From Gymnopilus junonius (lineage: Eukaryota > Basidiomycota > Agaricomycetes > Agaricales > Galerinaceae), in NCBI GenBank assembly GCA_015501075.1, contig JADNYJ010000009.1:310001-374000 (forward strand): a stretch of 64,000 nt of DNA. The letters are read 5' to 3'. Each line of letters opens with the position of its first letter. Position 1 is the stretch's first letter. The notes under the pieces are model-generated. The model was not told where the DNA came from and searched no databases. It saw only the letters and a list, made by a program, of their open reading frames with translations. A program made the translations under genes and the position numbers. Of this stretch, positions 1-11,717 are shown piece by piece.

Positions 1-402
1 CTCTATCGCTATCTCCGGCGGCACATCTTCTTCTTCGTACTCCAGGGCATGTCTTCTCTCGCGCTCTGGAGAAGGCAGTCGTTCAGAGTCCGGTCCGGAC
101 GCGGTGGGCGATGCAGGAGCCTGTCTATATTCCGAGCAGAGAAGTTATATTCGGGGAAAAGTAAGGAAAACACGGGGGGGCTATACGGACCTGAGATGCC
201 GCTGGACCTCGACGTCGTTGTCATTCCCAAAAAGATCGGACATTTCTTCATCGTCCTGCTCCTCCTCGTCGGATTCATTCTTGGGAGACTGAGGCTCTGA
301 GTTCATGTCAACATCCTCGGAAGGCTGGACATGTGACGAGGGTTCGATTTTTGGAGGGCGGGAAGGGGAAATTTCGTCCAGAGCACCGGCAAGACTTGAC
401 AT
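1..402 (-). CDS. LEO1: LEO1, Paf1-complex subunit, N-terminal part (cut by window edge)
   Basis: Leo1 is a nuclear subunit of the Paf1 complex, which travels with RNA polymerase II and supports histone modification during elongation. The start ATG is at 402-400. Exon 1 (402-191) encodes an acidic N-terminus that includes DEEEQDDEEMSDLFGNDND; the DLFGND block followed by an acidic run is typical of fungal Leo1. A GT donor at 190 and an AG acceptor at 126-125 bound a 66-bp intron. Exon 2 (124 to beyond base 1) gives SPERERRHALEYEEEDVPPE, the conserved linker just ahead of the Leo1 core domain, in the correct phase. The core itself lies outside the window. The gene is divergent from the next gene at 1144. 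Family call is from remembered motifs; partial sequence limits certainty. Confidence 0.82.
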
Positions 403-1143
403 AATCCCTTCAAGCTATGCAAATTGGGCGCAAGAAAAAGAGAACGAATCAGACAGACGCCAGGGCCGCACGTGATGAGATTTCATCCAAATGGGGTAGT
501 CAGGACACAGCACCAAGAGTTCAACCAACTTTCGCAACCAGCCAATCCACTTGCCAACGCTCTCATTCATCTAATCGGATGCCATTAATTATGTCCTCGC
601 TTTTCCACAGCATGTCTGTATCTTTCACCCTGTAGAAATCCCACTTTTCCGTTCGCAATCCCGTGAGCACACGCTCTCTATGGTTTGGCAGTGCGATGCT
701 GTGCGTTTATCAGGGCATCAGTCCTTCTTTTGGAACTCGCGCACGCTGGATTTGCGCAGCCTCGCTCGTAGCTGTGCTCGAAATCCTTCGAAAAACGGAT
801 ATGAGATTGACTCATGCCTACCTCACCCCCCGTTCCGGCAGCGCATCTCAGCCCAGATCCTACGACGTTCTGTCACAATTCCTCTTGGGGTTGACATGCG
901 AACTCAACACGCTGGTCCTGTTCACCTTATATGAACGAAATACTTCCATCTGACTTTTCCCAACACGGAGGCTGAGCACTTGTCTCTTCCCAAATTGTGC
1001 AGCAATATAGCGGCAACACAGGTAGATTTCATTCTCGTTTATCCAAAACGGGAACCCCCATCTGAAGCACGGAAATTTATCCCAACTACCGTCGTATAAG
1101 TATCGCGAGAATGCTGTGAATTTCTTTACTTTAATTGCCCACC
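403..1143. other. Intergenic region between divergent LEO1 and the WPGY gene
   Basis: Contains the upstream regions of two divergent genes. Open frames here lack splice signals or conserved motifs. I see no RNA gene or repeat. Confidence 0.5.
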
Positions 1144-2792
1144 ATGGCCACCTCCCTCCTCTTCTCCCCAGACACAATGTCTCCGTACATGAGCTCGGCA
1201 ACAGGGCCAAAGCAGTGAGTCACCAATTACTTATAAGTATAGGGCACGTTTCTCAACTTACAAATCTACCCAGACCTGCACCCAAGCCTTTCACTGGAAC
1301 ACACATAACATTCAAGGGGGACTTATTTAGCGATCTCAACCATTGGTCGAGTCAACAGCAACACTCTCAACAATCGAATACGCAGCACCCGCGCATGATG
1401 TCAAACGACGGACGTGACTCATTCGTGGGTGCTCTCTCTTAGTACTGAGCAGAAATGGACGCTAATTCGAATACTGTAGAACGCAGCAACTCAGGGTGTT
1501 GACGATCTGCTTAATGATGAATACACCATCAGTACCCACCCGCCGCACCCCAACGATGACTATGGACTTTGGCCATCAGCTCATCCTAATTCCTTTCAGC
1601 CAGAGATGGGGCCATTGAGCATTCATACCACCGGTTCTCTCTCTCGTGTATCTCCTTCACCCTTCCAACCTGACAACAATTGGGTCGACTTATCTTATAA
1701 CAGTCCCAATGAACAACCATCAAACAATGCAGGACTTATGTTTGGAGGCAGCTACTCTACTGATCCCGGTGTGCATACCTTGAGCCCCTACACAGCCCAT
1801 CCTCACCCAAGGTCGCCGTCGAGTCTCCCTCGTCTTTCTCCTGCAATGTCGGATCAAGCGCTGTCGCCGTCCTATTCGGCTTCCCCTCGACTTCCCTCCC
1901 CGTCGACTCCAGGCAGTGTCACGCATTCATTCATGGGTTCTCCATCGATGGGCGATATGAACAACAACATGCTCGTTCTTGAGCCTCAGGCTTTGGCGAG
2001 TCATGTACGTCATTTTCGTTTCCTAATTTGGAAATTCTTGCTTATTTTGGTGCACAGCCTGAGAGACCCCGCTTCACGCATCGCGAGCAACTCCAGAAGT
2101 TCCGGGACGCTCTGAACCTGCCTATGGATGGTGCTGGACCGTTTATTCCTCAACAGATGTACAAGCCTCACACAACAAGCGATCGCAAGCGCTATGTTGA
2201 AGAAGTTTTACTTGAGGGACCCCTCTATTTCGTTTGTGAGCATCCCCAGCAATATGGGATCTCCCTCAAAGACGCGCTTCACTCACGGACGAAGAAACTT
2301 CGTGACCGTGACCAAGTCGTGTTTGAGGGTCGTGGGCCGAGTGTTTCTATTCGGCTAGAGGTGAGCAATAGATCGCGCCATGGCTACTCTATCATGTCTG
2401 ATCATTTGATTTTCAAGTGGCCTGGATACAGGCAGTGGAGCAGACAAATCCCTACAAAGGATTTCCGAAGCCCGCCTCAGCCAATTACCCTTGCCAAGTT
2501 GGCAAAGAACGTTGCCAAGTGTGTACAGCGATTTATGCAAGACCGCAAATCCCTTCCCATGGAGGAGGAAGCAGACTCTCGATGGAGGATCGGCGACGGT
2601 CCTAACGATATCAAGCTCGAGGACCTGGTCCTTGTCAGCATTCATCACGTCTCTTTGGGTAGCTGGCAACCTCATTTGAGACTTATACGCCCTCTCCACC
2701 CTCGTAATGGCCATCCGGTAGCGATGCCACCTACTCCTATCACAGCTTCCAATGCCTCACCCTTGAACATGCCTTTCTCAATGCTCTCGTGA
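1144..2792 (+). CDS. Conserved Agaricomycete protein with a C-terminal WPGY region, function unknown
   Basis: Five exons fit: 1144-1214, 1274-1424, 1480-2004, 2058-2360, 2418-2792, giving about 474 residues. The first 250 or so residues are rich in Ser, Pro, Gln and Asn and look disordered. The part from exon 4 on (RPRFTHREQLQKFRDALNLP onward) is well ordered, with conserved-looking stretches around EGRGPSVSIRLE, WPGYRQWSRQIPTKDF and ITLAKLAKNVAKC. I remember this block as strongly conserved in mushroom fungi without a named function. The layout, a disordered N-terminus plus a compact C-terminal domain, would suit a regulatory or DNA-associated protein, but no known fold is visible. The last intron (2361-2417) is 57 bp with no in-frame stop, so retaining it would add 19 residues. 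Start chosen because the ATG is followed by a clean GTGAGT donor in frame. Confidence 0.8.
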
Positions 2793-3668
2793 AACATGAC
2801 AACTGAAATCTCGAACGACACTATCTGTATCCGTGATCTTTTCTCTCCTCTGTCTGTGCCTTTCGGTTTCTGATCGTGTATGATCCGCAAGTCTAAAATA
2901 AAGCATCTTGTAGCCCTAGTCGATGTTGTGCTATTACTTATATCAAAAACCTCCTAATTTTATACCCTAATACTTTGTTTTCAGATGCAAAGGCTTCTTT
3001 TTTTTGTTTTCTGTATCAGCTGGTCACGATAGCTCGTGCATTTAGAATAATATTTCTTTTCTCATAGGTTTATGTACCTGGTGAACGTCAGAGGTCAGCG
3101 ACTTCTCTGTACTCCTTATAGTCATGAGATTTTCATGCTCCGATCGACTCCATATTTTGATGTCATCAAGGTGAAGAACGGGGTAAGCTTTCTTCGTACT
3201 TAGACTCACCCCGTTCAGGAAATATAGTTACTTGTTTTGGACATCCCTCTATGGTATTGACTGCCGCTCGCTGGTTAGGTCTCTCGTGATCATACTTTAA
3301 TAAGAGCTGGTTTACACTAACTTGTACTATGTGTCCCTGCAAGCGCAATTTTGATGCAATTTCCCTCTAGTCGATGGGAAAAGCAAATGAGTCATTACCA
3401 AGTCGTTGCTTGGCTTGTAAAATCTATCGAGCCCGAATACGTGCTTTATTTAAACCTCAACTGTGACTACTACTTACTATAAATCTCTGAAGCGTTCCTA
3501 AATAAATGAGTCAGCCAGTCTGACTAAACATATAGCTATATTTAGCTTCCGATGACGACCACGGGGGCCGCGTCGCCACTTATCTTCTGCCCCGATACGT
3601 GAAATGCTCATAACCTTGAATTCTCACAACGTTTCTCTTTCGTCATCCAACACTACGATTCAGTAGTA
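2793..3668. other. Intergenic, AT-rich, nothing recognised
   Basis: AT-rich spacer holding the 3' region of the WPGY gene and the promoter of the dehydrogenase at 3669. An AATAAA-like AAATAAAG occurs near 2895. No gene, RNA or clear repeat seen. Confidence 0.45.
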
Positions 3669-5001
3669 ATGCATTCTTATACGTCAATCTCTGAAGATGA
3701 CCTAACAGACCTCCACGGTAAGGTCGCGATTGTGACTGGTGGAAAGTGAGTGGTATTTAGTCTCAGTTTGTTCAAAGACTAACAATATGTTCAGCACAGG
3801 GGTTGGCTACGGTACTGTACAATTTCTCGTTCGAAAGGGAGCCAAGGTTCGTATTCTTTGGCCCTATCGATATCCTGTTTCTGAACTTGCAGAAGGTGTA
3901 CATAGCTGCACGCAACGAGCAGAAGGCGCTCGACGCTATAAAGCAGTTAGAGAAAGAGGGCATGGCAGAGGGGAAGCTCGAATGGTTGAAACTGGATCTT
4001 TCCGATCCTCGTATAGCCAAGGAAGCTGCGCAAGATTTCCTGGAGAAGGAGACACGACTGGATATTCTCGGTATGTATCCGACTTCCAATCAAAGTTGAA
4101 ATGCAATGAAAAAGCTTACGTTGTTGCAGTAAACAACGCAGCAGTGTAAGGGCCGAAATGTAAATTGTTACCTTCTTGATATTGAAAGCGTTCTCAGAGG
4201 AGCTGTGGGTCCGTACAGGCTTAACAAGGATGGATTGCTGGATATCATGGTTACAAAGTATGTGAAAGTCACACTTTTCTAAGCCTATTATTGACATGTT
4301 GTTTTTAAATGTAGCCATATAAGCCACTTTGTTTTCACTGATACACTTTTGCCACTGCTGAAGACTACCTCCCATGAAGAAGGCTCCGATGTCCGCATCA
4401 TTAACGTTCGCATATTTCTACTTTATTTCACTTCAGTGTTGACTGATCACTTTCAGATCTCTTCGATTGCACACACTAGGAATGAAGTAACCTCGTTTGA
4501 AGGCAAAGATAGCTTAAATAGAGATTTTGGCAATTCATTCAACGGATATCTGAATACCTACGGTACTCTATGTCCCTGATAAGTTTGTTCTGAAACTGAC
4601 ATCTTTACCGAAGGTTACTCCAAGCTTGCTAACATTCTTCACATCAAAGAACTTCAACGGCGATTAGACTCGGAAGATGTTAATATCATTTGCGTGGCAG
4701 TTCACCCTGGCGCCGTTTTGACAGTTGGAGCAAAGGGTTTTCTTTCTAGCGTTCCTTACCTGGGGAAATTCGTTGAGGTAGTCTTTGGCTCTCTTTTCTT
4801 CAAACTTGGAAGCAAGGGGCATATACGTCGGCTTTCGCGGCAGCATCTCCGGAAGTTCATCAGAATAAGGACCTGTATAAAGGCGCCTATCTAACCCCTG
4901 TAGCGAAACTAACGGAGCCTTCAAAATCTGCCACGAATGCTAAATTGGCTACGGAGCTGTATGACACAACTGAATCAGTTTTAAAGGAGTTGGGTTTGTA
5001 G
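3669..5001 (+). CDS. Short-chain dehydrogenase/reductase, probable one-base frameshift
   Basis: An NAD(P)-dependent oxidoreductase of the SDR family, close to the retinol-dehydrogenase-like group; substrate unknown. Exons read as 3669-3745, 3795-3846, 3893 or 3896-4070, 4130-4145, 4198-4257, 4315-4405, 4457-4562 and 4614-5001. Visible motifs are the cofactor site VTGGNTGVGYG, VYIAARNEQK, NNAA, and the catalytic Tyr-x3-Lys in YGYSKLANILH. Near 4816-4819 the frame breaks. The upstream frame gives FFKLGSKG and the downstream frame gives GAYTSAFAAASPEV, which would be continuous if the G run had one more base. A 35-bp intron (4782-4816) could bridge the frames, but it would be unusually short and would delete about 11 expected residues. 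The exon 3 acceptor is a CAGAAG tandem site. The C-terminus DTTESVLKELGL is intact. Confidence 0.82.
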
Positions 5002-5220
5002 GGATAATTATAACTATGATATCTTATGCATGGGGTATATACAAAGCTAATCGCCTTAAAACCGTTATACATCCTTCCTGTGACGACATGGGAACAGTAA
5101 GCCCAAAACCTCCCTATGTCGGGGAAAACTTGGGCAAAACACGAAGATAAAGCAAAGAAGAATGGATATCTTGCCAGGCAACGGGGCCAGGATGTATCGC
5201 ATCTGTGGCAGAGTTTGACT

Positions 5221-6512
5221 TCAAACTGCGGATCCGCTGCGGCTTTCCTGCTTTTCCTCCATTAGGGTTGTAGCCTGTTGAATGTACTCAGTAAGCGTGT
5301 CGACAGTTGGAGACGGAGGAATACACACAATTACATCAATTTCATGCCCGTCATGCCCCGAGACATTGCTATCGGAAAAATCTTTATGGCTCCCTTGATG
5401 ATGAAAATTCGCCGACAAAGTACGAGGACCACCATACGTGGTCAAATTTTCACTGTCACTCGTCTGTGGATGTTGACGGCTACCAAATTGAAGGGTGGAT
5501 AGTTGCGCTTGCGTTTGCTTGGAGACAGCTACGCCTAACGCCATTCGCAGAATAATGAGAGCAGGTGCGATTCCCTATAAACGCTGAAGTCAACTAAAGC
5601 AGTTGAGGAGGCGCTATTAACCTACGGAGGCAGCCTCGACAATAGGTGCGAAGACAAAAACCAAATTACTATTCCGGGAATACAGAGGGATATAAATCAA
5701 TCCAGCGATTGAATATAATGCCCCGGATTCGGCGAAAACGGCCATGAGTGAGAGATACTGTTGACTGTGTCCATCTCCCAGGTCCTTAACTCGTTGACGT
5801 TGGTAAAGTAGGCGACCAGCAATCAATGAGGTTGTAATAACATTCAAAGCGACTGAACAGGAGTGGAATCCAACTCCAAGATTACGATTGGCTTCTGCTT
5901 TGTCAAGATGACGAAAGAGAGCTAGACCTGCTGCCCCAGAAGCTAATGCAAACTATATCAGTAATGTTGGAAGGAACTGCTGAAACATATGGAATATACC
6001 CAGTGACCCAATAAAAAGAATGGAGGGGAAAATAATCACAAGGCAGGATCCAAGCCAAACAATCCACAGACGATAAACCTGTGAAGGAACATTGAGTTCT
6101 TCAACTTCCCAAGTTGCAAGAGGGAAACTCGCCAATAAACTATCTGCCAGCCATATCTTCACGGAGTATGCAACTTGTTGCAGTAAGTCGAGGCGTTGAG
6201 AAAGTTTCTGTGTGGCTACCGGATTGACAGCTGTTTCCAACAGCAGAAGTTCCGTGTATTTCGCAGATGCCGCAAGAAACAGTGTAGTAACGAGCAAAGA
6301 CACAATGAGATAGGCCAGAACAAGCCAATTCTTTGTCCGATTAACGAACATGTAGTGGATGCATATCGCCGTCAGGATGAAATAGATACCTGTTCCAAGC
6401 TTAGCCAAGCCAAAGATTTAGTTATGTCAGACGTTAGCTAACCATACATCAGCAGAACAATAGCAGAGCCTGCAAAGAGTAGTTTCGTGAGAGTGAGTGG
6501 TGAATCAGACAT
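5221..6512 (-). CDS. Seven-helix membrane protein of an Agaricomycete-expanded family
   Basis: Predicted integral membrane protein of unknown role. Exon 1 (6512-6443) starts MSDSPLTLTKLLFAGSAIVL, a hydrophobic first helix. A phase-1 intron ends at 6390, and the next exon continues GIYFILTAICIHYMF. Further hydrophobic segments include LAYLIVSLLVTTLFLAA, YRLWIVWLGSCLVIIFPSIL, SLMAVFAESGALYSIAGLIY and FVFAPIVEAASV. The last exon (from about 5568) opens GIAPALIILRMALG, a motif I associate with this family, followed by a hydrophilic Ser/Gln-rich tail of about 100 residues. These proteins are numerous in mushroom genomes and are usually annotated only as hypothetical. They resemble receptors in topology, but no ligand or G-protein link can be read from sequence. 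Confidence 0.75.
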
Positions 6513-7183
6513 TTTGAGGGAGGGTGAAATTCGAGGGAAGGGAAGTGTGCTGAAATGAGCGCACGGCGGGGCCCTAGGGCAACCCACTCCATATTAAATG
6601 CCGAATATATGTAGCAGCAAACCATTATGTTAAGCAAAAAGAACCGTTAGGAGAAACGTCCGGATGCTTTCGTGATGGACCAATGAAAGCTGGGAAGAAG
6701 CGTGATGGACATGTCGCTCAGTAACTAGATTAAAAATAGAACACGGTACCGATGAAAGACGGTGCGTATGTAAAAATAACTGGCGGTGAGGCTGACAGGT
6801 CGCTGGGGTAACAATGAAGTGCGGCCCTGCTGGACTTCGCACATATCGCCGACAGTAGAGGGTATTTGCAACTTCTGAATGAACGAAATCCATGCCCTTC
6901 TAAGGCAAAAAGTAGGGCCTTCAGCCAATCAGAGTCCCGATAGGCTCCACTTTTTCGTTCGTTCGGAAATTGCAAATAACCTCTATTGAAGAATGAATGT
7001 AGTTGTCAAAGATAGAGACGTGATATCAAGTTAAGACTTCGCCAGAAAAAAGTTCAACGGCAGGTTACTAGTGAATGAGCAATAAAATCCTCTATGTAGT
7101 ATCACGACTCCCATACATTTCCAATAAATACAGCAGGCTATAAATAAAAATACACAAAGAATCAGAAAAGCAATGCTGAGTGG
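6513..7183. other. Intergenic, nothing recognised
   Basis: Lies between the start of the membrane protein gene and the 3' end of NNF1, both on the minus strand. Short frames here have no motifs or splice context. Confidence 0.45.
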
Positions 7184-7997
7184 CTATTGTAACCTCGGCT
7201 TGAGGGACTCAGCTGTCTGTACTGTCCATGCCTCTAGTTCTTCGTGAGGTAGCTCTTTCCAACACTGGAAGGCCTGTGTGAGATATTGAGAATTCATTCC
7301 AACCTTAGTTATCAATTCCACTTACCGTATCAATCTGGTCCAGGAGCTCGAGAACTCGTTCATTGGCATTATATGTAGCATCTACTTTCGCTTGCAGCTC
7401 CGTTTCTAATTCCCGATTTTCTTCCTCGAGCTAGCACTGATTGATAGAGATTCGTGCAATTCAGGATAACTGGAACAAACCTGAGATATTAGAGTTCGGA
7501 GTCTAGCGGCTTCGGAATTCAAAACGGGCACTGTTCTGGCGGACACTGCGACTTTTGGGTCAAGATTATCCTGCCATGTATCTTTTCCCGCATCCCCTCT
7601 TAGCTTTCTTTCTTTGGCATCGTTTACAACTTTGTGTAGAGTATCAATACTCTCTCGTATGTTGTAGTCGTTGAATAACTTCTCGAGATCCCGCTTCATC
7701 ATATTTAGAGATTTGTTAATGAAGAGCATACGCTTACTCACGAAGTTCTGTGCTTCGATATATTCAGATATACTATTGAACGTCGCCGAAGATCCGTTTT
7801 TGTCCGATTCAACATATAGTGGGAAGCATTCTGCGAAATCCTCGAACCTGTTAAATTTGACGTTTGCTGAATAAAATTGCCGGTGTTCAAGTATATTGAG
7901 ATACGCACGTCCACTTGTGTGCTGAGCGTTGAACTGCGAGTTGTAAGGCTGAGTGGAAATGGGTCCAACGTCGACTGCCAGACTGGCTACTAAACAT
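7184..7997 (-). CDS. NNF1: NNF1-like subunit of the MIND/Mis12 kinetochore complex
   Basis: Nnf1 is one of four subunits of the MIND complex, which links centromeric chromatin to the outer kinetochore. Five exons in phase: 7997-7909, 7847-7742, 7693-7481, 7430-7326 and 7273-7184, giving 200 residues, a normal length for Nnf1. The N-terminus RRWTHFHSALQLAVQRSA runs into FEDFAECFPLY, matching the family's W-x-x-FAECFP block. The middle RDLEKLFNDYNIRESIDTLH and the C-terminal LEEENRELETELQAKVDATY are predicted coiled coil. No other protein family I know has this order of motifs. The start ATG lies only 145 bp from the start of TUL1 on the other strand. Confidence 0.75.
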
Positions 7998-8142
7998 CAC
8001 GCGACTGTTCTGGTTGAGGTTCAACTTGGAACTTCAAGAGCAGACCGCGTCCGTGATTAACGGTCACGCGCGCGTCACTGAAAGTCGTAGGCTTGTCACC
8101 GTCACCGACTTCCTTGCTATTAGCATCCGTCTCCGACATCTC
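7998..8142. promoter_or_regulatory. Short bidirectional promoter between NNF1 and TUL1
   Basis: Only 145 bp separate the two divergent start codons, so the genes must share a promoter region. No TATA box is obvious. Inferred from gene positions alone. Confidence 0.5.
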
Positions 8143-11100
8143 ATGGATGCAAGTGCCCGTGACGAAGAGGCCGGGCTGCCCGCAATTCCGAGAGCACAAC
8201 GTCCTCGCAGCTCTGTCCCGACTCTCCTTTTCATGAGCTTCATGTTCTTTATGCTCACAAGTCATAACGGAGACGAGTTTCTTGCTCGACATCAGCATCA
8301 GGAAGCGCTACAGTCCCTTACATATCAATTATCGAATTATTCAGCATGGATGAATGGAACCCTTTCCAACTTTACCCTAGTAAGAAGATACACTGCAACG
8401 GTTTCATCATTGAATTAACCTTTGCATCAAGCCTGCTACTGATACGGCCTTGCCTCCATTACTTGACGCATTCCATATTCAAGGCAGCACACTAGACCTC
8501 AATCAAGCATCTTATTACTCTAATATCACTGGATTCATTCATGGAGACGCGGAATATACCAACATTTCACTTTCTTCTCTTGCGCTGAATAATACTTTAC
8601 CGTGGATGTCGGAGGCGCAGAATTTCGTGAGCGGCATCAATACTACAAATGTGACGGAGAAATTAGGTTCTTGGAAGTGGAACATGTCAACCAAAGTTGC
8701 CCTGAGTGTAGTTGAAAAGAAACTTCCTGAAGGAGAGAAACACAGCACTTCATCTGACTCCATGGCTCTTGTCCATGTGCGTTGACCCCGTCATAAACCT
8801 CCTATTTGTATCGCTCGTTCAATGACCTATTTGGCTTCTCTCAGGGGAGAATCGAACTAACGGACACATCCAGCTCTGAAAACTTGCGCCTTGAATTTGA
8901 AGGTGTTCATTATATGCCTAATGGCTCCATCTATGGGTTCGCTGAACCAGCAGGGTAAGCTTTTATGTGTCGAGATGAACTCTATAAAATATTTTTAACC
9001 ATTCCAGCCGTCGAATCGACATACGTCTCTTGCCTTCGCTTGTGCCAGAGGCACTCCGAAACGAGACTGCCCAGATCATTGAACCAGAACTTCAGGCGAG
9101 GATCAACAAGTTAAAGAATCTTATTGATGACGGGGTCATTGATTCAGATTCGTCTGGAAATGGTATTTCTTTTCCGTGATACATTTAATGAAATTGATCC
9201 CGAAGCCCTTCAGCAGACGAGGCCGCCAAAGTTTCATGTCCATTCACTTTTCATGCTCAAATTCACCCGGTCCCGGTACCAGAATATCTCATGCAGGAAC
9301 TGGAGAACGAGTTGCAAAACCCCACGGGAATCTCGACGGTTCTTCCCCCAAAACTGTCCATCAGCGCTGTATTACTCAGTAAAGAGTGCGGGATTTTGTA
9401 CGAAATGAAAAATACAGAGGGACTACGGTATGCACGAGTTCTCCTTTGCACGTTACCTGCAATGTGTGACATAATTTCTTTAAGATCAGGAATGTTTTTC
9501 CGAAAAGTGACAACTTGTCTGTCTATAGGCATAAAAGATGGTCCAAATACTGACTTGATTGAGAATAGATGCTGGTTTGACTGCCTTTGCTTATCTTGTT
9601 ATTCTCATCCTTTCCTCTCGTCAAACGGATCGAAGCCGAACGCCATCTGGAATATCTCGTGTTTCTCGTTGGACATTCCTCACTCAGGCGACCATGGATT
9701 CTATATCTTTTGCCGGCCACATAACGTTTGCTATTCTTGCAGAGGGTAGACCATCATTATCCTTGATAGCACCAGCATTTCTAGCCTGCATGCTCTTTGT
9801 GCATGAAGCAGTGAGTTTTCGTTGTGGTGGTGCTGATTTTTGTATGGCTCATGTTATTCATTTGCAGCAATTCGCAGCTCTAATTCACCAAATTCAGGGG
9901 CCAGAAAGCTATGTCCCACCTTCTGCCTCTCCGCCGAGCTCAAATCGTTCGACCGGCGCAGGTGCACCTAATAGTGCACAGGGGCCGCTGCTACCACTCG
10001 TTTCACCATTTCCTTCTGCTGCTCCTATAACGAACAATTCTCCGCCGACCACTACTCCTCCACCTCTAGCCGCTGCACAGCCGAATAATACCAATCCACC
10101 GACTTCTTTCTTTTCCTTCTTCCTTCATCAGATTCGTACTGACCCCCAAGCGAAGCTATGTAAGTGGAGCATGTCTTCAGATTAGGAGCATTGACTCAGT
10201 CTTGTCTAGGGCTGTCTATGGTGATCTTCCTCACATTCATCGTTCGCGTCATTCTATCCCCTTTGCTTTCAATGCTGTTTGTCGTCATTACATACTCTTC
10301 TATCTGGCTACCCCAAATTGTAAGGTCTGTTCGTCGCGGCCGGACTAGTGGTTTATCAAAAGGTTATATCGTGGGTACTACTGCATGTCGACTTTATATA
10401 TCCCTTTGTATGCCATTCTGTTGTTGTTCAATTGTTTTAGATTAATTCTGTCCTAGATTTCCTTGCCTGTCCAAAGAACGTTCTGGAAATAGAACCTAGA
10501 CGTGAGTTTAATGGTCAGAATACATCCGTAGACTGCTGATCAACTTTTTATAGCTTGGATTTGGGCTCTTGCCGTCTTCGTTACGCTGCAAGCATTTTTG
10601 GTCATACTGCAGGACACTTTCGGGCCAACTTTCTTCCTTCCAGTAGGGTCGCTGTTGGCTTAATTTTCGTATGGTCTGACTTTCTCATCTAGTTCACCTA
10701 TACCAAACCTTATGATTACCATCCACCTATTCCCCTACCTGACTCGGAAGCACCTGAGCAATCTCTCGGAGATTGTTCTATTTGTATGGACGCTATAAAG
10801 ATCGATCTGTCACTGCGCAGGCGCTCGAAGTCATTCGATAAGAGAGAAGATTGGGCAGGAAAAGGCGGCTCTTCCAGTACCAGGAGAGGAGGAGTTAGCA
10901 GTGTCTTCAATGCGATGCAGATTGGGGTTGGTACTACCAGCGCAAGAAAGAATTATAGTCTTGCTCCTTGTCACCATCTATTTGTGAGTGCCCATTCTAG
11001 ATTGAGTTTGTTCGGTCCTTACTATAAACCTGTCGTCCAAGCATACGGAATGCCTAGAGAAGGTTGGTCGGAGACTTCGTTCATGATGATCGTACACTGA

Positions 11101-11223
11101 TTGTTTCTCTTCCCAGTGGCTTGCCATCAAGGTAAATGATAACACTTCGTTGATCCCTTCAACGTTCTTACGCCTTGCCAGAATATTTGCCCTCAGTGTC
11201 GGAGACCTTTACCTCCACTATAG
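8143..11223 (+). CDS. TUL1: TUL1/DSC1, multispanning RING-H2 E3 ubiquitin ligase
   Basis: Tul1 (Dsc1 in fission yeast) is the catalytic subunit of the Golgi/endosomal Dsc ubiquitin ligase complex, which tags membrane proteins for degradation and in some fungi activates sterol regulators. Fifteen exons join in phase to about 774 residues. After the start comes a hydrophobic anchor (LLFMSFMFFMLT), then a luminal region with several N-x-S/T sites. From FFRKVTTYAG onward come several membrane helices, including AFAYLVILILSS and WIWALAVFVTLQAFLVILQ, with the typical WLPQIVRSVRRGRTSGLSKG loop. A Pro-rich insert separates helices. The C-terminal RING-H2 reads CSICMD, then CHHLFHTEC, then CPQC; it starts near residue 680 and is split across four exons, two of only 21 and 15 nt (11042-11062, 11117-11131). 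Start chosen as the ATG just before the anchor. Confidence 0.9.
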
Positions 11224-11430
11224 ATCTTGCATTAGTTCGCATCATAGCACATTCCTATTGTACTACTAGTAATTTCAGGGCTTGGATATATCGCAAGTGT
11301 ATCATATAATACTTATGCAAATCTGACGTTTATCTATTGAATTACACCAAAATAAAAAGGGTTACTTGCTAATGCTTCAGTTATCTTTATTATCAGAACA
11401 TAGTTATGCTACTGAACTAAGTAGCAACTC

Positions 11431-11513
11431 TCTCTGTTAGTATATCGGTTAGTACACGCGCCTGTCATTATTCATGATCGCGCGAAAGCTGGGTTCGACT
11501 CCCAGACAGAGAG
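11431..11513 (+). tRNA. tRNA-Asp (GTC) with an 11-nt intron
   Basis: A full cloverleaf can be folded. Acceptor stem 11431-11437 pairs with 11506-11512, with G at 11513 as discriminator. The D arm contains GGTTAGTA. Anticodon stem 11457-11461 pairs with 11480-11484. The anticodon GTC is at 11464-11466 after U33. The T arm is CTGGG-TTCGACT-CCCAG. Bases 11468-11478 do not fit the loop and sit after position 37, the usual tRNA intron site. Confidence 0.9.
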
Positions 11514-11517
11514 CTTA

Positions 11518-11525
11518 TTTTTTTT
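11518..11525 (+). terminator. RNA polymerase III terminator (T8)
   Basis: A run of eight T residues begins five bases after the tRNA-Asp gene, as expected for Pol III termination. Confidence 0.8.
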
Positions 11526-11717
11526 CCCCTTGGTCAGACGCTATTTAGACTTGTTTGTCGCACCTTCCTCCTCCGAGCACTTATTAACACCTTAGAAAAA
11601 GAACACGAAGCAACGTCAGGCGTGTATTGCTGTAACGAGTAACTTCCGGTCTCTCGAGGTGAATATTCCCTACTACTAACATTGAATATCTGATATGAAC
11701 TATTTCAATTTACAGAA

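Noticed and set aside
663..953. 96-codon open frame upstream of the WPGY gene
   Set aside because: Starts with GTG, has no motif or splice partner and lies in a promoter region.
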